From positions 2,481,501 to 2,545,500 of the forward strand of contig NC_021191.1 in the NCBI RefSeq assembly GCF_000389965.1: a DNA stretch of 64,000 nucleotides. Reading direction: 5' to 3'. Source of the stretch: Actinoplanes sp. N902-109 (GTDB lineage Bacteria; Actinomycetota; Actinomycetes; Mycobacteriales; Micromonosporaceae). The first letter of the stretch is position 1. Every line of letters begins with the position of its first letter. The notes beneath the pieces are model-generated. The model saw only the letters and a list, made by a program, of their open reading frames with translations, made no database searches and was not told the origin of the DNA. Positions 16,225-24,396 of the stretch are shown one piece after another. The translations under genes were made by a program, and so were the position numbers.

Positions 16225-18837
16225 GTGGCGGGGAAGGAACGGGAGCGCCTGGCGCAGGCCGACTCGGGTGAGCAGCCGTGGCGCGCCTGGGGTCCCTACC
16301 TGGCCGAGCGTGCCTGGGGCACGGTCCGCGAGGACTACAGCGAGCACGGCACCGCCTGGGACTACTTCCCGCACGACCACGCCCGCTCGCGCGCCTACCG
16401 CTGGAACGACGACGGCATGGCCGGGCTCTGCGACGACCGCCAGACGTTCTGCTTCGCCCTCGCCCTGTGGAACGGGCGCGACCCGATCCTCAAGGAGCGG
16501 ATGTTCGGCCTCGGCGGCGACGGCGGCAACCACGGCGAGGACGCCAAGGAATACTGGTGGTATCAGGACTCCACGCCCACCCACTCCTGGATGACCTGGC
16601 GGTACCACTACCCGCAGGCCCCTTTCCCGTACGACGAACTGGTCGCGGTCAACGGCCGGCGCTCCCGCGACGAGCCGGAGTACGAGCTGGTGGACACCGG
16701 GGTCTTCGACGACGACCGGTTCTGGGCGGTGACCGTCGACTACGCCAAGGCCGGCCCGCGCGACGTGTGCATCCGGATCACCGTCGCCAACCGCGGCCCG
16801 GACGAGGCGACCCTGCACGTGCTGCCGACACTGTGGTTCCGCAACACCTGGTCGTGGGGGCTGCCCGGACGCGCGGCGCCGGTGCTGACCGGCACCCCGG
16901 GGCGGCTGGTCGGCGCGCACCGCAGCCTGACTCACCTGGAACTGCGCGGCGAGGGCGAGCCGGACGCGCTGGTCTGCGACAACGAGACCAATTCGCAGCG
17001 GCTCTGGGGTCAGCCGGGCACCAGCATCTACCCCAAGGACGGCATCAACGACTTCGTGGTGTCCGGTGCGCCGACGGTCAACCCCGCCGGCGTGGGCACC
17101 AAGGGCGCGCTGCATTACCAGGTGACCCTGGGGCCGGGGGAGACCCGCGAGATCCGGCTACGGCTGGCGGAGTCCGACGCACCCGCAGAGCTTGATCTTG
17201 CCGAGGGTCACGCGGACGTCGTCGCACAGCGAAAGAGCGAAGCCGACGAGTTCTTCGCCGAGCTGATCCCGGCCGCGGCCGGCGCCGAGGAGGCAGCGGT
17301 CGCGCGGCAGGGCGTCGCGGGGCTGATGTGGGGCAAGCAGTTCTACCACTTCGACGTGCAGCAGTGGTTGCGGGGCGACCCGGGATCCGCACCGCCGCCA
17401 CCCGGCCGCCGCTACGGGCGCAACAACGCCTGGTGGCACATGAACAGCTTCGACGTCATCTCCATGCCGGACCCCTGGGAATACCCCTGGTACGCGGCGT
17501 GGGACCTGGCGTTCCACTGTGTCTCCATCGCGCGGGTCGACCCCGGGTTCGCCAAGTCGCAGCTGCTGCTGTTGCTGCGCGAGTGGTACATGCACCCCAA
17601 CGGGCAGATCCCGGCGTACGAGTGGGCCTTCGGCGACGTGAACCCGCCGGTGCACGCCTGGGCCGCGCTGCGGGTGTTCGAGATCGACGGCGGCCACGAC
17701 CACGACTTCCTCGCCCGGATCATGCACAAGCTGCTGCTCAACTTCACCTGGTGGGTCAACCGCAAGGACGTGGGCGGCAACAACGTGTTCGAGGGCGGTT
17801 TCCTCGGGCTGGACAACGTCGGCCCGTTCGACCGCTCGGCCGCGCTGCCCGTCGCCGGCGTGCTCGAGCAGTCCGACGGCACCGGGTGGATGGCCATGTA
17901 CGCGCTCAACCTGCTCGACATGTCGATCCGGCTGGCCCTGCACGACCGCACGTACGAGGACATGGCGACGAAGTTCTTCGAGCATTTCGCGTACATCGCC
18001 GAGGCCGCTTACCGGCAGGGGCTCTGGGACGAGGAGGACTGCTTCTTCTACGACGTGCTGCGGCTGCCCGACGGGCACCGGATGCCGCTCAAGGCGCGTT
18101 CGATCGTCGGCCTGCTCCCGCTCGCGGCGACCACCCGGCTCACCGCCGGCACCCTCAACCGGCTGCCCGAGCTGAGCGCCCGGCTGCGCTGGATGCTCGC
18201 CAACCAGCCCGACTACGGCGACGTGATCAGCGCCCGGCGGCTCTCCCGCGACGGCGGCCAGCAACGGCTGCTGTCCATGGTGGGCCAGGACCAGCTGCTG
18301 CGCATTCTCGCCCGGATGCTCGACCCCGAGGAGTTCCTTTCCCCGTACGGTCTTCGTACGCTCTCCCGGTCGCACCTGGAGAAGCCGTTCACGGTGTCGC
18401 TGGGCGGCTCGGACTTCACCGTCGGCTACGAGCCCGCCGAGAGCACGAGCGGCCTGTTCGGCGGCAATTCCAACTGGCGCGGCCCCATCTGGATGCCGAC
18501 CAACTACCTGCTCATCGAGGCGCTGCGCGAGTTCGCCGCGTTCTACGGCGACGACCTGATGGTCGAATATCCCACCGGCTCCGCGACCAAGTGCTCGCTG
18601 ACCAAGGTGGCCGACGACCTCTCCCGGCGGCTGATCTCGCTGTTCGTGCCCGACTCCCGGGGCCGGCGCCCGATCTACGGCGCCAACGAGCTGTTCCAGA
18701 CCCACCCCGACTGGAAGGACCTCATCGCCTTCCCCGAGTACTTCCACGGCGACAACGGCGCCGGCCTGGGCGCGTGGCACCAGACCGGCTGGACCGCCCT
18801 GGTCGTCGACCTGATCCTCACCCTGCACCAGCGCTGA
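16225..18837 (+). CDS. MGH1/GH63-type glycoside hydrolase
   Basis: An 870-residue cytoplasmic glycosidase. It begins with a conserved-looking block (RAWGPYLAERAWGTVREDYSEHG). The catalytic (alpha/alpha)6 barrel (about 350-850) includes SMPDPWEYPWYAAWDLAFHCVS, YEWAFGDVNPPVHAWA, WRGPIWMPTNYLLIEAL and HTDW-like elements near FHGDNGAGLGAWHQTGWTALV. Such proteins are annotated as MGH1-type glycoside hydrolases, including glucosylglycerate hydrolases; the substrate is not certain. The start is uncertain: GTG 16225 begins at the conserved part, ATG codons at 16186 and 16201 are in frame, and none has a strong ribosome site. Its last 20 bases overlap the convergent serS. Confidence 0.82.
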   Translation: MAGKERERLAQADSGEQPWRAWGPYLAERAWGTVREDYSEHGTAWDYFPHDHARSRAYRWNDDGMAGLCDDRQTFCFALALWNGRDPILKERMFGLGGDGGNHGEDAKEYWWYQDSTPTHSWMTWRYHYPQAPFPYDELVAVNGRRSRDEPEYELVDTGVFDDDRFWAVTVDYAKAGPRDVCIRITVANRGPDEATLHVLPTLWFRNTWSWGLPGRAAPVLTGTPGRLVGAHRSLTHLELRGEGEPDALVCDNETNSQRLWGQPGTSIYPKDGINDFVVSGAPTVNPAGVGTKGALHYQVTLGPGETREIRLRLAESDAPAELDLAEGHADVVAQRKSEADEFFAELIPAAAGAEEAAVARQGVAGLMWGKQFYHFDVQQWLRGDPGSAPPPPGRRYGRNNAWWHMNSFDVISMPDPWEYPWYAAWDLAFHCVSIARVDPGFAKSQLLLLLREWYMHPNGQIPAYEWAFGDVNPPVHAWAALRVFEIDGGHDHDFLARIMHKLLLNFTWWVNRKDVGGNNVFEGGFLGLDNVGPFDRSAALPVAGVLEQSDGTGWMAMYALNLLDMSIRLALHDRTYEDMATKFFEHFAYIAEAAYRQGLWDEEDCFFYDVLRLPDGHRMPLKARSIVGLLPLAATTRLTAGTLNRLPELSARLRWMLANQPDYGDVISARRLSRDGGQQRLLSMVGQDQLLRILARMLDPEEFLSPYGLRTLSRSHLEKPFTVSLGGSDFTVGYEPAESTSGLFGGNSNWRGPIWMPTNYLLIEALREFAAFYGDDLMVEYPTGSATKCSLTKVADDLSRRLISLFVPDSRGRRPIYGANELFQTHPDWKDLIAFPEYFHGDNGAGLGAWHQTGWTALVVDLILTLHQR

Positions 18838-20083
18838 GCACCGGGCTGCCGCCGAGGTGTTCGCGCAGCGCCGCCGGCACGTGCACCGAACCGTCGGGGC
18901 GCTGGTGGTTCTCCAGCAGGGGGATGAGCCAGCGGGTGGTGGCGAGCGTGCCGTTGAGGGTGGCCACGTGGCGGGTGCGCCCGCCGGTGTCGCGGAACCG
19001 GATGCCGAGCCGCCGCGCCTGGAATGTCGTGCAGTTGGACGACGAGGTGACCTCCCGGTAGCGCTGCTGCGACGGCACCCAGGCCTCGCAGTCGTACTTG
19101 CGCGCGGCGCTCGACCCCAGATCCCCGGCGGCGGTCTCGATCACCCGGTAGGGCAGCTCGACGGCCGCCAGCATCTCCTCCTGCAGCCGTAGCAGCCGCA
19201 GATGCTCGTCGGCGGCGTCCTCGGGGCGTACCAACGAGAACATCTCGACCTTGTCGAACTGGTGCACGCGCAGGATGCCGCGGACATCGCGGCCGTGCGA
19301 CCCGGCCTCCCGGCGGAAACACGTCGACCAGCCGGCGTAGCGCAGCGGCCCGTCGCGCAGGTCCAGCACCTCCTGCGCGTGATACGCGGCCAGCGCGACC
19401 TCGGACGTACCGGTGAGGTAGAGGTCGTCGGCGGCCAGGCGGTAGACCTCGGTGGCGTGGGCACCGAGGAAGCCGGTGCCCTCCATCGCCTCCGGCCGCA
19501 CCAGCGCGGGGGTGATGGACGGGATGAACCCGTTCGCCACCGCGCGATCGATCGCCAGCCGCAGCAATGCGAGCTGCAGCAGCGCACCGGGGCCGGTCAG
19601 GAAGTAGAACCGCGCACCGGAAACCTTCGCGCCGCGCTCGGTGTCGATCGCCTGCAACCGCCGGCCGAGCTCCACGTGGTCCAGAGCTCCGGGCAGGTCC
19701 GGCCGCCGGCCCACCTCGCGCAGCACGACGAAGTCGTCCTCGCCGCCGGGCGGCACCCCGGGCTCCACGAGGTTGGGCACGGCGAGCTGGGCCGCGCGCA
19801 GCGCCGCATCCGCACCCGCCAGCTCGGCCTCGGCCGCCTTCACCGACCCGGCCAGCTCCCGGCTGCGCTCGAGCAGCTCCGCCCGCTCCGGCTCGCCGGC
19901 CCGGGCCACCCGTTTGCCGAGGACCTTCTGCTCGGCGCGCAGCTGGTCGAAGCGCCGGCCGGCCTCCCGCTGCCGCTCGTCGGCGTGCAGCACCTCGTCG
20001 ACCGCCTCGACCGGGGCCCCGCGCAGCTTCTGACTGGCCCGCAGCAGGTCCGGGTCGGTGCGGATGGTCCGCAGGTCAATCAT
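18818..20083 (-). CDS. serS: cluster-encoded seryl-tRNA synthetase (VlmL-like)
   Basis: A 421-residue class II synthetase. The N-terminal coiled-coil arm (about 30-100) contacts the long variable arm of tRNA-Ser. TGTSEVALAAYH binds serine, motif 2 is STCFRREAGSHGRDVRGILR, and motif 3 is LNGTLATTRWLIPLLENHQ. The ATG at 20083 overlaps the stop of a 52-residue gene, which itself follows a DUF2156-type transferase gene; a longer frame to 20224 is rejected. In valanimycin biosynthesis VlmL is an extra SerRS that charges serine for transfer to a hydroxylamine. The same role is inferred here from context. A housekeeping serS presumably lies elsewhere. Confidence 0.9.
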   Translation of the reverse strand: MIDLRTIRTDPDLLRASQKLRGAPVEAVDEVLHADERQREAGRRFDQLRAEQKVLGKRVARAGEPERAELLERSRELAGSVKAAEAELAGADAALRAAQLAVPNLVEPGVPPGGEDDFVVLREVGRRPDLPGALDHVELGRRLQAIDTERGAKVSGARFYFLTGPGALLQLALLRLAIDRAVANGFIPSITPALVRPEAMEGTGFLGAHATEVYRLAADDLYLTGTSEVALAAYHAQEVLDLRDGPLRYAGWSTCFRREAGSHGRDVRGILRVHQFDKVEMFSLVRPEDAADEHLRLLRLQEEMLAAVELPYRVIETAAGDLGSSAARKYDCEAWVPSQQRYREVTSSSNCTTFQARRLGIRFRDTGGRTRHVATLNGTLATTRWLIPLLENHQRPDGSVHVPAALREHLGGSPVLSAGAG

Positions 20084-20234
20084 CGGTGCCCCGCGCACCC
20101 GCGAGCAGGTCGTCGAGGCGGGCCAGCGCGTCGTCCGCGGCCGCGGCCACGGCCGGGTCGTCCGGGGTGCCGCAGACGGCGATGAACCCCTCCAGCACCT
20201 CGTGCAGCGTGTCGGCAACAGCATCGGTGGTCAT
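20076..20234 (-). CDS. 52-residue acidic protein between transferase and SerRS genes
   Basis: GAGGAG lies six bases before the ATG at 20234, and the TGA overlaps the serS ATG (ATGATTGA), so the small gene is translationally coupled to the synthetase. The peptide starts MTTDAVADTLHEVLEGFI and continues as two amphipathic, Asp/Ala-rich helices (AVAAAADDALARLDDLLAG), with one Cys at position 21. It resembles an ACP-like or adaptor helical bundle in composition but has no Asp-Ser-Leu site. It could bind the synthetase or transferase. No family is recognised. Confidence 0.7.
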   Translation of the reverse strand: MTTDAVADTLHEVLEGFIAVCGTPDDPAVAAAADDALARLDDLLAGARGTDD

Positions 20235-20244
20235 CGTGAACTCC

Positions 20245-21249
20245 TCAGGCGCCGAGGGCGTTGGACGCCCGGAAGATGTGCGCGAGCCCGGCGACGCTCG
20301 CGCGGTGCTGGAACGCGACGTACTCGGGCAGCATCAGGTGCGGGTTCCATTTCTCCTTGTAGGCCAGCTGGGTGCGGGCCGGGTACACGGCCTCGCCGTG
20401 CTCCCACAGCAACGCCATGAACTGGTGGAAACCGGGGCTGCTGCCGGGCTGCCGGAGCGTCTCGTCGAGCCCGGTGAACGGCGTGAACCCGAAGTGCAGC
20501 CAGGGCACGCCCTCGGCGCGGAACACGTCGATGGCGGTCCGGTTGATCGCCTCCATGATGCCGGGCACCTTGCTCGGCACCCGCCGGCTCAAGTCGTGCA
20601 TCCAGCCGGTGTGCACCCCGGCCACCGGGCTGTACGAGATGTAGCCGACGAGCTGGTCGTCGATCGTGCCCACGAACAGCCGGCGGTGCTCCTGCGCCGG
20701 GCCGCCGTACTGGCCGACCAGGAACTCCAGCGGGCGGGCGCCCTCCCCCTTGGACGGCAGCCAGACCGCGTCGAGCTCACGCATCCGGTCGTACCAGCCG
20801 TCCAGCTTCGCCTCACGGACCTGCAGGCCGGCCCGGAACGCCCGGGAGATCTTGTTGCGCAGCTGCATGAACTTCGTGCCGGCCAGGGTGAAGCGGGCGA
20901 GATCCACCGCCCACGACGCGCCGATCTGGTTGACCACGAACCCCTGCCCGGCATAGATCTCGGCGTCGGCGCGCTGCAGCTGCACCGAGACCACCGTGCG
21001 CTGCTGGCCGGCGGCGAAGGCCAGAAAGGCGTCGAGTAGTTCCCGGTACGACTCGCGGGGCGCGAAAGGACCGCCGAATTGCACCAGGAATCGGCCGGAC
21101 GGGCGATAGGCGATGACCCCGGCCAACCCGGGAACGGTGAACCAGGAATTGCCCTCGTTCAGCGCCAGGAAAGACGAGGGATTGGCCGCCCAGGAATATT
21201 CACGGGTGGCCTGGAGTACGGACTCGAGCGGAATCAGGGTTTGCGTCAT
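20245..21249 (-). CDS. aminoacyl-tRNA-dependent transferase, MprF C-terminal/DUF2156 fold (VlmA-like)
   Basis: A 334-residue protein with the tandem GNAT-like fold of the lysylphosphatidylglycerol synthase C-terminal domain. Recognisable elements are FTVPGLAGVIAYRPSGRFLVQFGGPFAP, the basic region NKISRAFRAGLQVREA, LVGYISYSPVAGVHTGWMHDLSRRVPSKVPGIMEAINRTAID and LHFGFTPFTGLDE, with no membrane helices. VlmA of the valanimycin pathway belongs to this family and moves seryl from seryl-tRNA to isobutylhydroxylamine. The operon here with a 52-residue protein and a second SerRS makes the same chemistry on a longer hydroxylamine the best inference. The ATG at 21249 is preferred to one at 21303. Confidence 0.85.
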   Translation of the reverse strand: MTQTLIPLESVLQATREYSWAANPSSFLALNEGNSWFTVPGLAGVIAYRPSGRFLVQFGGPFAPRESYRELLDAFLAFAAGQQRTVVSVQLQRADAEIYAGQGFVVNQIGASWAVDLARFTLAGTKFMQLRNKISRAFRAGLQVREAKLDGWYDRMRELDAVWLPSKGEGARPLEFLVGQYGGPAQEHRRLFVGTIDDQLVGYISYSPVAGVHTGWMHDLSRRVPSKVPGIMEAINRTAIDVFRAEGVPWLHFGFTPFTGLDETLRQPGSSPGFHQFMALLWEHGEAVYPARTQLAYKEKWNPHLMLPEYVAFQHRASVAGLAHIFRASNALGA

Positions 21250-21332
21250 GACCGTTCCAATCGCAGCGCCGGACGGGCTGGCTGACGTTGGCCAGTAGAC
21301 CACGCGACCCCTGGTGCAACAAGGGTTTCCGC

Positions 21333-21376
21333 TGTCAGCGCGATGTCAGCGATCCATCAGCGCGAGGGGGCAGAGT
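21333..21376 (+). promoter_or_regulatory. SARP box (three 11-bp repeats) and -10 before the tRNA-like gene
   Basis: Three repeats of the form TGTCAGCG plus three bases start at 21333, 21344 and 21355, exactly 11 bases apart. CAGAGT at 21371-21376 lies about eight bases past the last heptamer, the usual SARP-to--10 spacing, and would start transcription about ten bases before the tRNA 5' end. The element points rightward, to the tRNA, although it could also affect the leftward transferase operon. Confidence 0.75.
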
Positions 21377-21391
21377 GATGGGTGTCAGCGA

Positions 21392-21479
<88 letters not shown>

Positions 21480-21486
21480 GACATGG

Positions 21487-21513
21487 AAAAGGGGTCCGAA
21501 AGGGCCCCTTTTT
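21487..21513 (+). terminator. Rho-independent terminator after the tRNA-like gene
   Basis: AAAAGGGG followed by TCC pairs with GGG and CCCCTTTT around a GAAA tetraloop, giving an 11-pair stem that ends in a T run. It begins about nine bases after the tRNA 3' end. Intrinsic terminators this clear are rare in the window, which supports an independent RNA transcript. Confidence 0.88.
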
Positions 21514-21526
21514 CGTGTGCCGCCGG

Positions 21527-21570
21527 TGTCAGGCGGCTGTCAGCCACGCGTCAGATTCGCCGTTCACGCT
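21527..21570 (+). promoter_or_regulatory. SARP box before the main biosynthetic operon
   Basis: Repeats TGTCAGG, TGTCAGC and CGTCAGA begin at 21527, 21538 and 21549, again 11 bases apart, with a weaker fourth at 21560. They lie just after the tRNA terminator and about 50-90 bases before the GTG at 21620. They would activate the operon running from the aldehyde dehydrogenase gene to the permease gene. Confidence 0.75.
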
Positions 21571-21619
21571 GGGTCGGGCAACGCAAGCAAGCACCGACGG
21601 CGTGAGGCGAGGAGCGGAA

Positions 21620-23239
21620 GTGGCCGACAACGATGACCAGGCGGCGCCGGTACGCAGCTACGGCTCGTACATCGGGGACCGGGATGTCGCCGGGACCGCC
21701 TGGGTCTACACGGTGAGCGCCCGGTCCCTGCTGGAGGACGTCTTCACCAGCGTCAGCCTGAAACGGGCGCTCGAAGGACGCCCCGACCCCGAAGCCCTGC
21801 ACCACCCGTACGTCGTGGGACGGTGCGCGGTGGCCGGTGCCGGCGAGATCGAGGAGTCGCTGGACGCGGCGACGGCGGCAGCGGCGGGCTGGGCCGCCGT
21901 ACCCCTGCCGACCCGGTTACGGCTGGGTGAGCTGTTCCGCGAGGCGCTGCTGCGCAACCGGGAGACCTTCCTGGACCTGCTGGTGGCCGAGGCCCACCCG
22001 CGCAAGCTCGCCGAGTGGGAGTTCTCCTGCCTGCTGCAGGTCTACAGCCCGGAGAGCATCTCGTTCTACGCGAGCCAGATGCACACCGAGTTCGCGTACG
22101 GCGACCGCCGGCTGATCGTGCGCCGCCAGCCCGACGGCGTGGTCTGCGTCAACCCGCCGCAGAACGCCCCGGCACCCAGCGCCGCCCTGGCCGTGCTGGC
22201 GCTGATGGCCGGCAACGCCGTGGTGGTCCGGGCGCCGCGCAGCATCGCACTGAGCACCATGTACGTGCTGCGGGACCTGGTCGCGCCGTTGCTGTCCGAG
22301 CTCGGCGCACCGGCGGGCACGCTGAACGTGGTGTGCGGCAAGCCCCGCGAGATGATCGACCGCTGGCTCGCGCACCCCGGCGTCAACGACATCTTCTACT
22401 TCGGCGGCAGCCGGGAAGGCCTGGTGTTCCAGGGCGAGTGCGTGGCCCGGGGCAAGAAGCCGATCCTGGAACTGGCCGGCAACGACGGCGTGGTGGTCTG
22501 GCACGACGCTGATCTGGCCCTGGCCGCCGAGGCGATCACCGAGTGCTTCTTCGGCTCCGGGCAGATCTGCATGGTGCCGAACTATGTCATCGTGCATCCG
22601 GCCGTCGCCGAGGAGCTGCTGGACCTCGTCGTCAAGGCCGCCGCCGAGATCCGTCCCGGGTATCCCGACGATCCGGGGGTGCTGCTGTCACCCGTACGGC
22701 GCAGCGAGAAGTTCTTCCGGTTGCTGGAACAGGCGCTGAGCCGCGGCGCCCAGCTGGTGTGCGGCGGTGATCGCATCGAGCTGGACGGCACGGTCAGCGA
22801 GACCGGGGTCTTCCTGCAGCCGACCGTGCTGCGCGTCGACGGGCTCGCCGGTGCGCGCACGGTCGACGCCGTGCGGGACGAGACGTTCTTCCCGCTGCTG
22901 CCGGTGGTCGTGCCCGAGCCGATGAGCGACGCCGACCTGCTGGACCGGGTCATCGCCTACGTCAACAGCAACGAGTACGGCCTGCGCAACTCGTTGTGGA
23001 GCGGCTCGGACGAGGTGGTCGAGCGGTTCGTCCGCGAGGTGGGCAACGGCGGCCTGCTCAAGGTCAACGACTCACACATCGGCTTCCTGCCGTACCTGCC
23101 CACGCACGGCGGCACGGGCCTGACCAGCGGCGTCCACGGCGAGGCCAACTACCCGATCCTCAAGACCTCGCACCAGCAGGGCGTCAGCATCGCCCGCGGT
23201 GCGGCCCCGCGCGAGACCGTCTTCGGCCCCCGGCACTGA
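21620..23239 (+). CDS. aldehyde dehydrogenase superfamily protein (candidate acyl reductase)
   Basis: A 539-residue ALDH-fold enzyme, longer than the usual 480-500 because of an N-terminal extension of about 70 residues. The catalytic Glu is in ILELAGNDGVVVW and the catalytic Cys in FFGSGQICMVPNYV. AGGAG lies six bases before the GTG start at 21620. It is the first gene of the main operon, followed by the N-hydroxylase and aminotransferase genes. In this setting it may act in the reductive direction, giving a fatty aldehyde for transamination, but oxidation of an aldehyde cannot be excluded. Confidence 0.85.
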   Translation: MADNDDQAAPVRSYGSYIGDRDVAGTAWVYTVSARSLLEDVFTSVSLKRALEGRPDPEALHHPYVVGRCAVAGAGEIEESLDAATAAAAGWAAVPLPTRLRLGELFREALLRNRETFLDLLVAEAHPRKLAEWEFSCLLQVYSPESISFYASQMHTEFAYGDRRLIVRRQPDGVVCVNPPQNAPAPSAALAVLALMAGNAVVVRAPRSIALSTMYVLRDLVAPLLSELGAPAGTLNVVCGKPREMIDRWLAHPGVNDIFYFGGSREGLVFQGECVARGKKPILELAGNDGVVVWHDADLALAAEAITECFFGSGQICMVPNYVIVHPAVAEELLDLVVKAAAEIRPGYPDDPGVLLSPVRRSEKFFRLLEQALSRGAQLVCGGDRIELDGTVSETGVFLQPTVLRVDGLAGARTVDAVRDETFFPLLPVVVPEPMSDADLLDRVIAYVNSNEYGLRNSLWSGSDEVVERFVREVGNGGLLKVNDSHIGFLPYLPTHGGTGLTSGVHGEANYPILKTSHQQGVSIARGAAPRETVFGPRH

Positions 23240-23248
23240 GAGGCACTG

Positions 23249-24385
23249 ATGCGCTCACTCGACATCGCACGCGAGGCGTGCGAGCAGTACCATCCCGGCC
23301 TGCTCAAGGCTATCGGCGAGCACCCGCTCAGCGAACTGGAGAAACCGGGCAGCCCGGCGCTGCGGTTGTTCCGCGAGCACGACGGCGGCGGCCTGCTCGT
23401 GCCGCGCGACTTCGCCGGTGCCGGGGCGGACGCGCTCACCGCCGTGCGGGTCAACCGGGCCCTGGCTGCCGCGTCGCCGTCGCTGGCGGCTGCAGTCACC
23501 ATGCACCACTTCACCGTCGGCATGCTTTTCAGCCTGGCCGGCTCGGCGGACCGGCTCACCACGGCCCAGCTGGCGATGCTGCACCGGGTCGCGCCGGAAC
23601 GGCTGCTGATGGCCTCGGGCTGGGCCGAGGGCCGGTCCAACCAGAACATTCTCGTGCCGTCGCTGACTGCGCAGCCGGCTCCCGGCGGCTTCACCGTCGA
23701 CGGCGTCAAACGCCCGTGCAGCCTGGCCTACTCCATGGATCTGCTCACCGCGAGTGTGGCGGTGCCGGTGGCGGGCGTACCGGCCCTGGCCGTGCTGATG
23801 ATCCCGGCACAGACCCCGGGCATCAGCGTGCACCCGTTCTGGAACAACCCGGTGCTCGCCGGGGCGGAGAGCGAGGAGATCCGGCTCACCGGCGTGCACG
23901 TGCCCGACGAGCTGGTCATCCGGACCGCCCCGGACGATCCGGCGCGGCTGGACGACCTGCAGGCCGCCGGGTTCGTCTGGTTCGAGATGCTGATCTCCTC
24001 GGTCTACCTCGGCGCCGCCGCCGCACTCGTCGAGCGGGTGCTGGCGGGCGGCCGGGGCAGCGGCTCCGACCGGGCCGCTCTGGGCATCGACCTGGAAGCG
24101 GCGGTCGGGCTCATCGAGGGCACCGCCCGTGCGGTGGACGCCGGTGCGGCCGGCGACGACATCGTCGCCGGGGTGCTGGTGGCCCGCTACGCCACCCAGG
24201 ACCTGTTGATGCGAGCCGCCGGACAGGCCATGGAGCTGCTCGGGGGCATCGCGTACATCAAGGACCCGGACGTCGCCTATCTGGCCTCGGCGGTGCGCCC
24301 GCTCGCCTTCCACCCGCCGTCGCGCAGCAGCGCCGCCACCGCCCTCGTGGACTACTTCGACAGCGGCGCGCTGCATCTCTCCTGA
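23249..24385 (+). CDS. acyl-CoA dehydrogenase-fold flavoprotein, probable amine N-hydroxylase (VlmH-like)
   Basis: A 378-residue protein of the acyl-CoA dehydrogenase superfamily: helical N-domain (1-115), beta-domain with LMASGWAEGRSNQNILVPSL and DGVKRPCSLAYSMDLLTASV (115-225) and C-terminal helical bundle including GQAMELLGGIAYIKDPDVAYL. The isobutylamine N-hydroxylase VlmH of the valanimycin pathway is a flavin-dependent monooxygenase of this fold and needs a partner flavin reductase; such a reductase is encoded three genes downstream. N-hydroxylation of a long-chain amine is therefore inferred. Ordinary acyl-CoA dehydrogenation is the alternative. Confidence 0.82.
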   Translation: MRSLDIAREACEQYHPGLLKAIGEHPLSELEKPGSPALRLFREHDGGGLLVPRDFAGAGADALTAVRVNRALAAASPSLAAAVTMHHFTVGMLFSLAGSADRLTTAQLAMLHRVAPERLLMASGWAEGRSNQNILVPSLTAQPAPGGFTVDGVKRPCSLAYSMDLLTASVAVPVAGVPALAVLMIPAQTPGISVHPFWNNPVLAGAESEEIRLTGVHVPDELVIRTAPDDPARLDDLQAAGFVWFEMLISSVYLGAAAALVERVLAGGRGSGSDRAALGIDLEAAVGLIEGTARAVDAGAAGDDIVAGVLVARYATQDLLMRAAGQAMELLGGIAYIKDPDVAYLASAVRPLAFHPPSRSSAATALVDYFDSGALHLS

Positions 24386-24396
24386 AGGGACATCCT

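Noticed and set aside
23255..24376. Minus-strand frame of 373 codons opposite the ACAD-fold gene
   Set aside because: Shadow of the plus-strand flavoprotein, which shows clear family motifs and operon spacing.
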